A stretch of DNA of 64,000 bases from NCBI GenBank assembly GCA_903876735.1, contig CAIRAW010000036.1, forward strand, positions 1 to 64,000. Direction: 5' to 3'. The position numbers and the translations under genes were made by a program. The notes beneath the pieces are model-generated. The model made no database searches. It saw only the letters and a list, made by a program, of their open reading frames with translations, and was not told the DNA's origin. How positions within the stretch are numbered: the first letter of the stretch is position 1; each line of letters opens with the position of its first letter. This DNA comes from an uncultured beta proteobacterium. Its GTDB lineage: Bacteria; Pseudomonadota; Gammaproteobacteria; Burkholderiales; Burkholderiaceae_C. This document shows, piece after piece, positions 53,489-62,923 of the stretch.

Positions 53489-53940
53489 TGGTCGCCCGAA
53501 GAGTTAGAAGCTCAAGAACAGATAATTTCTTGAACCATTTGCAGAATAAAGAGAATTAAGATACGAGCCAAGGGTACACCTTGTTACACAGTTGCGCCAT
53601 CCCCCAAGCGGGGCGCAGCGGTAATTCACCCTGCGATCGTTGTTCCACATCAATTAAAGCACTTTCTTTTTTAATAATGACAACGTTTTTCATTGGGCTA
53701 AGCGTATAGGGCTACCGCTAGTCGCCTTTCCTCGCATCACATTCTGGGATTTGCTGACAGCGTTCCGCCTTTCTTCGCTTGATCGCCATGCGACGACCGC
53801 ACAGCATTCCGCGCTCCGGTCGGAACAACTGCAACAAGGCTCACCAAAACATACATCACGCAAGAAGGCGTCGGCAGCTTTTCATGCGCCCCGTCAGACC
53901 GACTAGGCGAGCTTTTGAGCGTGCTGGCGACGGCATCGCT
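53489..53940. other. Intergenic gap and degraded sequence
   Basis: About 450 bp without an intact gene. The left half is AT-rich and should contain the promoter of the minus-strand CsgG-like gene. The right half reads into the degraded 5' part of the ParA relic. Confidence 0.5.
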
Positions 53941-54243
53941 ACCGATTGCGACGTGGCGGGATTAGATGGCTCTGGCGCAGTCCTAGAGGCTCGCGCCGAC
54001 CACAACCCGAAACTCAAGGTCAAAGGCATCGTTGTCAACCAGTTTCAGGCCCGTGCCAAACTACCCCAGCGCATGGTGGACGAATTGCTCGCCGAAGGCT
54101 TGCCGGTGCTGCAGCCCTATCTTTCCTCCTCGGTCCGGATTCGCGAATCACATGAGCAGTCCTTACCCATGATTTACCTGGATCCGCAGCACAAACTGAC
54201 GCAGGCTTTTGTCGCCCTGCACGCCGTGCTCGGGGCGGTTTAG
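53941..54243 (+). pseudogene. Relic of a ParA-family ATPase
   Basis: The last 85 or so residues match the C-terminal part of ParA-type partition ATPases: NPKLKVKGIVVNQFQARAKLPQ in parts, VLQPYLSSSVRIRESHEQSLPMIYLDPQHKL. The Walker A and B parts are absent; upstream sequence in the same frame is not ParA-like. It is therefore a 3' remnant, probably of a chromosomal orphan parA, and cannot be an active ATPase. Confidence 0.75.
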
Positions 54244-54299
54244 CGCGATCCATCAGCGCGAGGGGCGCCAGGCACAGTCAACCGCAGCCGCAACAACAC

Positions 54300-56330
54300 C
54301 TATGCACGCACTTCAGCCTGCGCGTCATAAAAGTGGAACGAGTCGCGCCCGGACTCCTTGGCCTGGTACATGGCGATATCGGCACGCTTGAGGGCTTCTT
54401 CTTCCGAGAACTCCAAACCCAGAAACAGCAAGACACCAATGCTGGCCGTGCAATGGTGAGCGATGGTCTGTGCCGGTCGGCTTGCATCGGCCGCCAGCCT
54501 CAGAACATAAGACTCGGCCAGCACGCTGCGGATCTTCTCCGCCAGCAGACCCGCCTGCTCCTGTGCCTGCCCCTCGTCATGCGACAAATCCATGAGCAGA
54601 ACAACAAATTCGTCGCCACCAAACCGGGCGACCGTGTCAACTTCCCTGACACAACGCTTGAGCCGGGCCGCCACTTCAATCAGCAGCAAATCGCCGGCCC
54701 CATGTCCATACGTGTCATTGAGCACCTTGAAATTGTCCAGATCCAGGAACATCAGGGCACAGTAGCGTCCCGTGCGCTTGCTGGCAAGCATGGCCTGGGT
54801 CAGCCGATCGCGCAGCAGCAGCCGGTTGGCCAGATTGGTCATCGGGTCGTAGTACGCCAGCTGCCGCACAATTTCTTCTGTGCGTTTGCGCTCGGTGATG
54901 TCGACGATCACGCCCAGAATTCCGCAGTCCTGCCCCTGCGCGTCAATAAACCGTGTTGCCGTCAGATGGCCCCAGAACTGGCTGTGATCGCTGCGCCAGT
55001 ACATGCGATCCAGATTCAGCGGCGGAATCGAGCCGCGCAACAATTCGCCCTTTTGTTCTCGCACTGCGGCTCGCTCCGCCGGATCGACAAGGGCGACATA
55101 TTCCAGCTCAAGCAGCGACTGCACCGAGTAGCCAAACATCTCGGCCATTCGATGGTTGGCTTGTGTGATGCGTCCCTGCGGATCAATCAAAAAGATCGCC
55201 ACACTGGAAGTGTCCAGCACTTTTTGCAACAGCGCCTCACGCTGCCCCAACTCTGTTTGCAGCCGGTTGAAGCCGCGAATCAGGTTGCCAATCTCGTCCT
55301 TGCGGACGATCGGCAGGGGTTGCCACGACTGTTTGGCGTCAGCCGCAGCCGTCAGTGCATCGGAGGCCGCCAGAAGTGGCGCGAGTTGGCGCTTGAGCAT
55401 CCACCAAGTGAGCCCACCAGCCAGCAGGGTCAGCACAATGGTGGCCAGCAGCAAGCGCCACTGCATCGCGCGTATCGGCCCAAACGCTTCATCGGTTGGC
55501 AATGAAAGCACGAGCCGCCAGCCTGCCACCGGGATCGACGCCACCGAACTCAGCACTTCGACGCCTTGCGCATTGGTGCTGATGAGAGGTCTGGTTTCAC
55601 CCCGGACATGGCTGTCGACCAGGGAGCTGACACCTGCCGCTGGCAGTTGCTGCATGACGAGGCTCTTGTCGGTGGCGACAACAATCACCCGCTGCTGCGG
55701 CGCCAGCAGCACATAGCCCCCTGTCTTGCCATAGCGACTTCCAACCAGAGCCCCCAGGAAGTTGGGTTCCGCCAGATTGGTCACACCGGCCAGCGCGCCA
55801 ATGACCCTTCCCTGCGCATCACGAATCGGCGCCGCCATGCCAAAGACGGGAACTGACAATCTCTTGCCGATGATCGGCAAGCCGATCGTCGGCTTACCGA
55901 GTTTGAGTGTGTCGGCCACATAGTCACGGTCCATGTAGCTCACACCAAGCCGCTGCACCGATACCGGTTCGGTGACCAGCGCTACGCCGTCGAGCCCGGT
56001 GACAAACAGGCCACCGTTGAACAACTCCTGAAACACCGGGCGCCGGTCCAGGTTGTCCCGCAAGGCCGCAGGATTGCCGAGCAGCGCCGGATTGAACCCG
56101 GCCGCCACCTTCCCCAGCGCCTCCAGACGGTCCAGCAACTCGTGATTGGTGGCGTCGCCCACCAGTTTGAGGGTAGAGGATTGCTGCTCGCCCAGCAATT
56201 GGCGCATGTTCTCGTGCAAGATGCGGCTGGCATAGAACGACAGGGACCAGATGCTGATCAGGAAGATCAACAGCGTGAACATCGTCACCCGTGTCTTGAG
56301 TGAGTTCCTGCTAAACGCGGTAAAGGTCAT
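54300..56330 (-). CDS. Membrane sensor diguanylate cyclase (Cache-HAMP-PAS-GGDEF)
   Basis: A 676-residue protein. Membrane helix 1 (about 17-35), an extracytoplasmic dCache-like sensor region (about 36-290), membrane helix 2 (about 292-312), a HAMP linker (about 315-370), a PAS domain (about 372-490) and GGDEF (about 500-670). The active site is RFGGDEF, with REVD five residues upstream as an RxxD product-inhibition site. It should synthesise c-di-GMP in response to an external small molecule. Confidence 0.93.
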   Translation of the reverse strand: MTFTAFSRNSLKTRVTMFTLLIFLISIWSLSFYASRILHENMRQLLGEQQSSTLKLVGDATNHELLDRLEALGKVAAGFNPALLGNPAALRDNLDRRPVFQELFNGGLFVTGLDGVALVTEPVSVQRLGVSYMDRDYVADTLKLGKPTIGLPIIGKRLSVPVFGMAAPIRDAQGRVIGALAGVTNLAEPNFLGALVGSRYGKTGGYVLLAPQQRVIVVATDKSLVMQQLPAAGVSSLVDSHVRGETRPLISTNAQGVEVLSSVASIPVAGWRLVLSLPTDEAFGPIRAMQWRLLLATIVLTLLAGGLTWWMLKRQLAPLLAASDALTAAADAKQSWQPLPIVRKDEIGNLIRGFNRLQTELGQREALLQKVLDTSSVAIFLIDPQGRITQANHRMAEMFGYSVQSLLELEYVALVDPAERAAVREQKGELLRGSIPPLNLDRMYWRSDHSQFWGHLTATRFIDAQGQDCGILGVIVDITERKRTEEIVRQLAYYDPMTNLANRLLLRDRLTQAMLASKRTGRYCALMFLDLDNFKVLNDTYGHGAGDLLLIEVAARLKRCVREVDTVARFGGDEFVVLLMDLSHDEGQAQEQAGLLAEKIRSVLAESYVLRLAADASRPAQTIAHHCTASIGVLLFLGLEFSEEEALKRADIAMYQAKESGRDSFHFYDAQAEVRA

Positions 56331-56443
56331 ATCAATCTTTGCAGAACCAGTATGCCCGGCAACTGGGAGGGGAAGTTGGATGCATTATCTCCTGAGGGTC
56401 TGCATCCTGACCGGGCGCCATGCCCGCCTTCTACAATCCGTCC

Positions 56444-57574
56444 ATGACCCAAGCCTTTGACATTTGCATACGCGGCGGCGGTATTGTCGGCCGCACACTG
56501 GCGCTGTTGCTGGCGCGCGAACGACTGCGCGTCGGCTTGGTGCTGCAAGCACCGCCTGGAACCCAGGGCGGTAGCACACCGGTCCAGGATGATGTGCGGG
56601 CCTATGCCTTGAACGCCAAGTCCCGCGCCCTGCTCGAATCACTGCGCTGCTGGCCCGACGAGCGGCATGCGACCGAAGTCCTGACCATGCAGGTCAAGGG
56701 CGACGACGGTGGCGAGGTGAATTTTTCGGCCGCTGAACTCAAGGTGCCGGGTCTGACCTGGATTGTCGATGTGCCAGCGCTGGAAGCCCGACTGGCCGAG
56801 GCTGTGCGGTTTGCGCCGCAAATCGAGTTGCTGGATGCGCCACAGGCTGCTGCATTGACCGTCATCTGTGAAGGCAAGACCAGTAGCACGCGCGCCGAAT
56901 TCGGTATTGATTTTCAGGTCACACCCTATCCGCAACGCGCTATTGCCGCACGCCTGAACTGCGAGCGACCGCATGGCCAGACCGCGCGGCAATGGTTCTC
57001 GCAGGGCGAAATCCTGGCTTTTTTGCCGCTCGATGGGCCACAAGGGAACTCTGTGGCCGTCGTCTGGTCTGTAAGGGAAGGCAGTGCGCCAGGCTTGCTG
57101 GCCGACGATCCCGCCGTGTTTTGCGAAAAGCTCGAGGCGGCAAGCCAGGGCTGTCTGGGGCAGCTCAGCCTGAGCAGCGCGCGCAGCGCCTGGCCCCTGC
57201 AGATGGCGCGCGCCGAGCGCTGGGGCGGGGTTCATGCGGACAAGGCTTGGGTTTTGGCCGGTGACGCCGCCCACAACGTGCATCCGCTGGCCGGGCAAGG
57301 ACTCAACCTTGGCTTGGGCGATGTGGCTGCGCTGGCAAAGATACTGCACGAGCGCGAATACTGGCGCTCGGTGGGTGACGAAAAACTGCTGCGGCGCTAT
57401 GAGCGCGCGCGCAAGGCCGAGGTCGCTACCATGGGCGCTGCGATGGATGGACTGCAGCAGTTGTTCTGGCAAAGCGGCACGCCGTGGCAGAGCGCGCGCA
57501 ACTGGGGCATGAACGGGTTTGACCACAGCGGCCCGGTCAAGCAGTGGGTAGCGCGCCAGGCGATGGGCTTTTGA
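56444..57574 (+). CDS. UbiH/UbiF-type FAD monooxygenase
   Basis: A 376-residue flavoprotein hydroxylase. The start at 56444 (MTQAFDICIRGGGIVGRTLALLLAR) gives the dinucleotide-binding GGGIVG motif near the N-terminus. The second FAD motif is WVLAGDAAHNVHPLAGQGLNLGLGD. Family members hydroxylate ubiquinone precursors; which ring position cannot be told. It is directly followed by dsbC, a conserved Burkholderiales order. Confidence 0.88.
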   Translation: MTQAFDICIRGGGIVGRTLALLLARERLRVGLVLQAPPGTQGGSTPVQDDVRAYALNAKSRALLESLRCWPDERHATEVLTMQVKGDDGGEVNFSAAELKVPGLTWIVDVPALEARLAEAVRFAPQIELLDAPQAAALTVICEGKTSSTRAEFGIDFQVTPYPQRAIAARLNCERPHGQTARQWFSQGEILAFLPLDGPQGNSVAVVWSVREGSAPGLLADDPAVFCEKLEAASQGCLGQLSLSSARSAWPLQMARAERWGGVHADKAWVLAGDAAHNVHPLAGQGLNLGLGDVAALAKILHEREYWRSVGDEKLLRRYERARKAEVATMGAAMDGLQQLFWQSGTPWQSARNWGMNGFDHSGPVKQWVARQAMGF

Positions 57575-57597
57575 TTTTGCTTTGCGAAGGAACGACG

Positions 57598-58314
57598 ATG
57601 ATGAAACGGATGAAGACGGTCTTGCTGGCCTGCACCCTGTTGGCGGCGATGGGCGCCGGCGCGCAGGAGGCAGCGCTTCGCAAGAACCTGGCCGAGCGCC
57701 TGCCCCAATTACAAAAGATCGACGAAGTCAGCAAGACGCCGATAGCGGGCCTGTATGAAATACGGGTCAACGGCACCGAGATTTTCTATGCCGATGCCGA
57801 GGGCAACTACCTGCTCCAGGGCAACCTGATCGACACCCGCCAGCGCCGCAATCTGACCGAAGAGCGGGTCGACAAGCTATCGGCCATCAGCTTCGATGCA
57901 CTGCCGTTCAAGGACGCGTTCACCATCGTGCGCGGCAACGGCAAACGCAAACTTGCCGTGTTCGAGGACCCCAACTGTGGCTATTGCAAGCGCTTCGAAC
58001 GTGATCTGCAGAAGGTCGACAACGTAACAGTCTACATGTTCCTCTACCCGATCCTGAGTGCCGATTCGACTGACAAGTCCAAGGCCATCTGGTGCGCCAA
58101 AGACAAGGGCAAGGCCTGGCAGGACTGGATGGTGCGCGACAAGGCGGTCACTGCCGCAAGCTGTGACACGACTGCCATCGAGCGCAACGTTGAAGTCGGC
58201 CGCAAGCACAAAATCAACGGCACGCCAACCTTGATCTTTACCGATGGCACCCGGGTGCCCGGCGCCATCACGGCTGCCCAGGTCGAGAAATACCTCACTG
58301 ACGCCAAGAACTGA
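57598..58314 (+). CDS. dsbC: Thiol:disulfide interchange protein DsbC
   Basis: A periplasmic disulfide isomerase. The start at 57598 (GAAGGA upstream) gives a signal peptide (MKTVLLACTLLAAMGAGAQ). The 238 residues comprise the N-terminal dimerisation domain (ISKTPIAGLYEIRVN-like) and a thioredoxin fold with active site NCGYCKRF and cis-Pro in INGTPTLIF. The stop overlaps the next ATG by one base. Confidence 0.95.
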   Translation: MMKRMKTVLLACTLLAAMGAGAQEAALRKNLAERLPQLQKIDEVSKTPIAGLYEIRVNGTEIFYADAEGNYLLQGNLIDTRQRRNLTEERVDKLSAISFDALPFKDAFTIVRGNGKRKLAVFEDPNCGYCKRFERDLQKVDNVTVYMFLYPILSADSTDKSKAIWCAKDKGKAWQDWMVRDKAVTAASCDTTAIERNVEVGRKHKINGTPTLIFTDGTRVPGAITAAQVEKYLTDAKN

Positions 58315-60143
58315 TGGCGACCGCTGGCGTGCGTTACCAGGTCCGGTTGCTGGACCTGCATGCCCATCTGTTTCGGGTCACGCTGAGCGTTGCGGAGCCT
58401 GCCGCCCTGCAGCGCCTGAGTCTGCCGGTGTGGATTCCGGGCAGCTATCTGGTGCGCGAATTTTCGAAGAATCTGCAGCGTCTGCGGGCGCATCAGGGCA
58501 GCCGGGAAGTCGCACTGACCCAACTCGACAAATGCAGTTGGCAAGCCGAATGCGACAGCCGCAAGCCCTTGCTGCTGAGCTACGAGGTTTACGCGTTCGA
58601 CAACTCGGTGCGCACCGCCTGGCTCGACGCCAGTCGTGGCTTCTTCAACGGCAGCAGCCTGTTCCTACAAGTGCAGGGGCAGGAGCAGGCGCCCCACAGA
58701 CTGGAGTTGCTGGCCGACAAGTCCGCGTCCGACTGGCAGGTGGCAACCGGCCTGGCGCCCGACAAGATCAAAAAAAATGGCTTTGGCAGTTACCTGGCCG
58801 CCAACTACGACGAACTGGTCGACTGCCCGGTGGAAATGGGTCGTTTCTGGAGCGGCTCCTTTGTCGCCTGTGGTGTCAAGCACCGTTTCGTCGTCTCCGG
58901 TGCGCCACCCGGTTTTGACAGCGCCCGATTGCTGGCCGACACACAGAAAATCTGCGAGGCCGAAATCCGCTTCTGGCACGGCGTAAAGGCCGGCGCGCGC
59001 TCAGGCAGCAAAGCGCCGCACCAGAATTACCTGTTCATGCTCAACGCCGTCGGCGATGGCTATGGCGGCCTGGAACACCGCAACTCCACCGCGCTGATTT
59101 GCACGCGCAAAGACCTGCCGCGTCTGCCCAATCCGGCGCTTGAAGCCAGCGCCAGCCGATCAGGCCAGGCCGGTGCAGCGTGCCGACCCGATGGCTACGT
59201 CACCTTGCTGGGTCTGATCAGCCACGAGTATTTCCACACCTGGAACGTCAAGCGCCTTCGGCCAGCCGAATTTGCCACGTACGATTACGGGCGCGAAAAC
59301 TACACGCAGTTGCTCTGGTTCTTCGAGGGCTTTACCAGCTATTACGACGACCTGCTGCTGCGCCGCGCCGGGCTGATCGACGACAAGACCTACCTCAAAC
59401 TGCTGGGCAAGACCATCAACCAGGTGCAGCAGACGCCCGGGCGCGAGGTGCAAAGCGTGGCGCAGGCCAGCTTTGACGCCTGGACCCGGTACTACCGGCA
59501 GGACGAGAACACGCCCAACGCCACGGTCAGCTACTACACCAAAGGCGCACTGGTAGCACTGTGCCTGGACCTGAGCCTGCGCCAGCTGGGCAGGACGACG
59601 CTCGACGCCGTCATGACCGCCCTCTGGCAGCGTTGCCAGGGCGCGGCGATGACAGAGGACGACCTGCTCCGCGTTCTGGCCGACCTGTCGGGGAGGTCCT
59701 TTGACGCCGAACTGGCGCGCTGGGTGCACGGCACCACCGACTTGCCACTGAAGAAACTGCTCGAGGGCCAGGGCATCAGTGTGCATGAAGAGCCGGCCCC
59801 GCTCGCACAGCGACTGGGCCTGCGGGTGAGCGAAGGCACGGGAATCCAGATCAAGGGCGTACTGCGTGGCAGTGCGGCCGAACAGGCTGGCTTCGCAGCC
59901 GGCGACGAGTGGCTCGGCATCGAGGTCGGCCCTGCCAAGTCGGCAAGCCAGTGGCGGCTCACAGCGCTTGACGATCTGTTGCTGTACGCAGGCACGGCAT
60001 CGAAAATCGGCGCACTGGTGGCACGCGACAAACACATTTACCAACTCAGCCTGACGCTGCCCACACTTGGCAATACCTGGCAGTTGGCACTACACGACAA
60101 GCAACTCGCGGGGCAGTGGCTGGATCAAACCGGCAGGCCCTGA
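58314..60143 (+). CDS. M61 glycyl aminopeptidase with PDZ domain
   Basis: A 609-residue metallopeptidase. An N-terminal beta-domain (IPGSYLVREFSKN) precedes the zinc site HEYFH in LISHEYFHTWNVKRLRP near residue 304, with the third ligand Glu in LLWFFEGFTSYYDDL. A PDZ domain occupies about residues 500-600 (GIQIKGVLRGSAAEQAGFAAGDEW in parts). No signal peptide is seen. Coupled to dsbC by stop/start overlap. Confidence 0.92.
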   Translation: MATAGVRYQVRLLDLHAHLFRVTLSVAEPAALQRLSLPVWIPGSYLVREFSKNLQRLRAHQGSREVALTQLDKCSWQAECDSRKPLLLSYEVYAFDNSVRTAWLDASRGFFNGSSLFLQVQGQEQAPHRLELLADKSASDWQVATGLAPDKIKKNGFGSYLAANYDELVDCPVEMGRFWSGSFVACGVKHRFVVSGAPPGFDSARLLADTQKICEAEIRFWHGVKAGARSGSKAPHQNYLFMLNAVGDGYGGLEHRNSTALICTRKDLPRLPNPALEASASRSGQAGAACRPDGYVTLLGLISHEYFHTWNVKRLRPAEFATYDYGRENYTQLLWFFEGFTSYYDDLLLRRAGLIDDKTYLKLLGKTINQVQQTPGREVQSVAQASFDAWTRYYRQDENTPNATVSYYTKGALVALCLDLSLRQLGRTTLDAVMTALWQRCQGAAMTEDDLLRVLADLSGRSFDAELARWVHGTTDLPLKKLLEGQGISVHEEPAPLAQRLGLRVSEGTGIQIKGVLRGSAAEQAGFAAGDEWLGIEVGPAKSASQWRLTALDDLLLYAGTASKIGALVARDKHIYQLSLTLPTLGNTWQLALHDKQLAGQWLDQTGRP

Positions 60144-60200
60144 AGCGGGAACGAGCGAGACAAAATGCAAGCAAGCGATCAAACACACCCGGAGGATTCC

Positions 60201-60980
60201 ATGACTTTTGAAACCATCACCACACGCACCGAAGCCGGCAAAGTCGGCATCATCACCCTGAACCGGCCGAAGCAGCTCAATGCGCTGAACGACCAGTTGA
60301 TGACCGAACTCGGCGCCGCTCTGAAAGCCTTTGACGCCGACCCGGCCATTGGCTGCATGATCATCACCGGCAGCGAGAAGGCCTTCGCCGCCGGCGCCGA
60401 CATTGGCGCCATGGCCAGCTACAACTTTGCCGACGTCTACAAGGGTGACTTCATCACACGCAACTGGGAACAGATTCGCAGCGTGCGCAAGCCCGTGATC
60501 GCAGCGGTCAGCGGTTTTGCGCTTGGCGGCGGTTGTGAACTGGCCATGATGTGCGACTTCATCATCGCCGCAGAGAACGCGCGCTTCGGTCAACCTGAAA
60601 TCAAGCTCGGCATCATCCCCGGTGCCGGCGGCACCCAGCGCCTGCCGCGCGCGGTCGGCAAAGCCAAGGCAATGGACCTGGCGCTGACCGGGCGCATGAT
60701 GGATGCCACGGAAGCCGAACGCGCCGGCCTCGTCAGCCGTGTCGTGCCGCTGGAAAAACTGATGGAAGAAGCACTGGGCGCGGCCCTGATGATCAGCGAC
60801 CATTCCCAGATGGCCACCATGGCAGCCAAGGAGTCGGTCAACCGGGCCTATGAGAGTTCGCTCAACGAAGGCATCATTTTCGAGCGCCGACTGTTCCACG
60901 CACTGTTTGCCACGTCCGACCAGAAGGAAGGCATGGACGCCTTCGTCAACAAGCGCAAGGCCATCTTCAAAAACCAGTGA
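60201..60980 (+). CDS. Enoyl-CoA hydratase
   Basis: A 259-residue crotonase-family enzyme. The start at 60201 has GGAGG 6 bp upstream. Oxyanion-hole loops [11 protein letters not shown] and [15 protein letters not shown] and both catalytic Glu residues (GCELAM and [20 protein letters not shown] in parts) are present, as expected for an active short-chain hydratase in fatty acid or aromatic degradation. It stands alone, without other beta-oxidation genes nearby. Confidence 0.94.
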   Translation: MTFETITTRTEAGKVGIITLNRPKQLNALNDQLMTELGAALKAFDADPAIGCMIITGSEKAFAAGADIGAMASYNFADVYKGDFITRNWEQIRSVRKPVIAAVSGFALGGGCELAMMCDFIIAAENARFGQPEIKLGIIPGAGGTQRLPRAVGKAKAMDLALTGRMMDATEAERAGLVSRVVPLEKLMEEALGAALMISDHSQMATMAAKESVNRAYESSLNEGIIFERRLFHALFATSDQKEGMDAFVNKRKAIFKNQ

Positions 60981-61193
60981 GCGTGATCCGCACCCATCCG
61001 CCAAGCCAGGCCTGAAAGGGAAGTGCCGGGAGGGCAGCCACCCAGGATCAGATGTGACGTCGTTGTGGCGCGAACATCTTCAGCCACAAATACTGCGCGG
61101 CTGTTCTTATCGTTTATCAAAACCTTTGTCATAATGCCATCCACTTAATAAATTTTTTGCTGTCACGCAGAAAATGAGAGCGAGAGGGAGAAG
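60981..61193. other. Intergenic gap after enoyl-CoA hydratase
   Basis: About 210 bp with no gene; the right part (61090-61160) is AT-richer and may hold a promoter for the small ORF at 61194. Confidence 0.4.
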
Positions 61194-61352
61194 GTGGGAG
61201 CGTCGAAAAAATCATTACGACAGCGCAGAAACTATGCTGCGCTTCGCGTTTGTGTTGCTATCGACAGATTGTTGGCCGCCACGTCAGAAGAGGAAAAGGC
61301 GCAAGCAAGCAAATGGGTCAAAGCATGGCAGAAGCAACTCGCCATCCTTTGA
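61194..61352 (+). CDS. Putative 52-residue small protein
   Basis: GTG-initiated ORF with a GGGAGA site just upstream. It reads SKKSLRQRRNYAALRVCVAI then DRLLAATSEEEKAQASKWVK, an amphipathic basic helix followed by a charged helix, which looks like protein rather than chance. The alternative longer ORF in another frame runs into the tRNA and has arginine-rich noise. Function unknown; it lies 60 bp before tRNA-Met. Confidence 0.45.
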   Translation: MGASKKSLRQRRNYAALRVCVAIDRLLAATSEEEKAQASKWVKAWQKQLAIL

Positions 61353-61398
61353 AAGTGAAATTGGGCAGCCTGCGTTCAGAGACCGCAACACTTTTCGT

Positions 61399-61404
61399 TA
61401 TAAT
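61399..61404 (+). promoter_or_regulatory. -10 element for tRNA-Met
   Basis: TATAAT nine bases before the tRNA; a TTCAGA at 61375-61380 is a weak -35 with 18-bp spacing. Confidence 0.6.
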
Positions 61405-61413
61405 TCGCGCCTC

Positions 61414-61490
61414 GGCTCTTTAGCTCAGTCGGTTAGAGCGATGGAATCATAATCCACAGGTCCGCGGTTCGAATCCGTGAAGAGCCACCA
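61414..61490 (+). tRNA. tRNA-Met (anticodon CAT)
   Basis: A 77-nt cloverleaf with encoded CCA: acceptor GGCTCTT/AAGAGCC, D arm GCTC/GAGC, anticodon loop ATCATAA with CAT, and T arm with TTCGAAT. The outermost anticodon-stem pair is A-C mismatched. It lacks initiator features (no C1-A72 mismatch), so it is elongator Met; a lysidine-modified Ile tRNA cannot be excluded from sequence alone. Confidence 0.95.
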
Positions 61491-61511
61491 GAAAATCCCT
61501 TACGGGTATTG

Positions 61512-61547
61512 AAAAGCCTGCTACTTTAATTGCTAGCAGGCTTTTTT
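61512..61547 (+). terminator. Intrinsic terminator after tRNA-Met
   Basis: AAAAGCCTGCTA with TAGCAGGCTTTT around a 10-base loop, and a T-run. It could also serve the convergent ugpB-like gene on the other strand. Confidence 0.92.
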
Positions 61548-61555
61548 GTTTCAGC

Positions 61556-62923
61556 TCAAATCTCGCCCTGGCCCGCAGCGCCGTGGGTGACCCCGAACTG
61601 CCGCAGGATTGCGTTGCCCCTCAGCACTGCGGCGTCGAGCCCCTCGCGGGTGGTCTTCTTGCCGGCCAGGATGTTCTCCAGTTCCGTTTCGATTGCCTCG
61701 CGAACCTGGATGTAGTTGCCCAAGCGCAGGCCGCGGCTGGCCAAGGTGGGCTTGGCGTTGAGCAGTTGGTTCACGCCAGGCCACTGCTGCGGGTTCTGAC
61801 GGTAAAAGTTGTTGTCCGCCAGGTCTTTGACGGCTGCTTTGGTGATGGGCAAATAACCTGTGCTGGCGGCCCACCAGCTCTGCTGCGGCGTTTCCGCCAC
61901 GAACTTCAGAAACTGGGCGATGCCTTTGTAGTCGGCCGGTTCGTGGCCGCGCATCACCCACAGCGTGGCGCCACCCAGCGTGGAGTTTGCTTTGGGATAG
62001 GGCGGGCCCCAGTGCGGCAGCTGGCCTGTCCCCCACTCGAAGCTGAGGGCTTTCTTGAAACTGCCAATGTTTGCTGAGGACTGGACCAGCATGGCGCAAT
62101 CGCTGCTGATGAATCGGGCATCGGGCGCATCAAGGCGGCCGCCATAGGAAAAAATCTTTTCCTTTTGCCAGCGCGCCAGGGCATCAACATGCATGCGTCC
62201 GAAATCGCTATTGATGAGCAGTTTGGTGTCGAGCCCGGCGTAGCCGTTCTGGTTGCTGGCAAAGGCCTGGTTATGCCAGGCGAACGTGTTCTCAAGCATC
62301 GTCCATGAAGGCCACGCTGCAGTGAAGCCGCAACCCGCCGCGCCGCTGGCCAGAATCTTTCTTGAAGCGGTCTCGAGTTCCTGCCAGGTCGCGGGTGGCG
62401 TATCGCCGAGCCCGGCCTTCTTGAAAATGTCCTTGTTGAAATAGAGGACAGGGGTCGAGACGTTGAACGGCATCGACAAAAGCTTGTCGTCCTTTTCATA
62501 GTAGTCGGAGATGGCATCGACGAAATCGCTCCAGTGCGGTTCGATTTGCTGTTGCCGCATCAGCCGCTGCACCGGCACGATGGCGTCTGACAGCATCATG
62601 CTCAGCGTGCCAACCTCGGCGACCTGAACGATGTTGGGCGGTTTCTTCTGCCGATAGGCTGCCATGGCCGCAGCCTGAACCTCGTAGTACGAACCCTTGT
62701 AGACGGCCTTGACCTCGAACGCATCCTGCCCCTGGTTGAACCGTCGCACCAACTCGGCAACCGACTCTCCGAGTTGCCCGTCCATGGCGTGCCAAAACGA
62801 AATTTCTGTCCTGGTTTGCGCATGCGATACACCTGCGAGCAGTGCGAAGGCCAGCAGCGTGAGCAAACGCACGGTAGCGTCAACGCGGCAACTCAAAACC
62901 GCCATGAGAGAGCGCGGCCTCAT
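61556..62923 (-). CDS. ugpB: ABC-transporter binding protein, UgpB-like
   Basis: A 455-residue periplasmic binding protein of family 1. The start at 62923 overlaps the upstream stop (ATGA); a signal peptide (LLTLLAFALLAGVSHAQ) follows. The mature start TEISFWHAMDGQLGESVAELVRRFNQ and VYKGSYYEVQAAAMAAYRQKKPPNIVQV closely follow UgpB, which binds sn-glycerol-3-phosphate. The ugpA, ugpE and ugpC partners are absent downstream, where tRNA-Met lies, so it must use a distant transporter or act otherwise. Confidence 0.85.
   Translation of the reverse strand: MRPRSLMAVLSCRVDATVRLLTLLAFALLAGVSHAQTRTEISFWHAMDGQLGESVAELVRRFNQGQDAFEVKAVYKGSYYEVQAAAMAAYRQKKPPNIVQVAEVGTLSMMLSDAIVPVQRLMRQQQIEPHWSDFVDAISDYYEKDDKLLSMPFNVSTPVLYFNKDIFKKAGLGDTPPATWQELETASRKILASGAAGCGFTAAWPSWTMLENTFAWHNQAFASNQNGYAGLDTKLLINSDFGRMHVDALARWQKEKIFSYGGRLDAPDARFISSDCAMLVQSSANIGSFKKALSFEWGTGQLPHWGPPYPKANSTLGGATLWVMRGHEPADYKGIAQFLKFVAETPQQSWWAASTGYLPITKAAVKDLADNNFYRQNPQQWPGVNQLLNAKPTLASRGLRLGNYIQVREAIETELENILAGKKTTREGLDAAVLRGNAILRQFGVTHGAAGQGEI

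Noticed and set aside
61174-61452. 92-codon frame extending into tRNA-Met
   Set aside because: It overlaps the tRNA and is arginine-rich noise; the shorter frame from 61194 is more protein-like.
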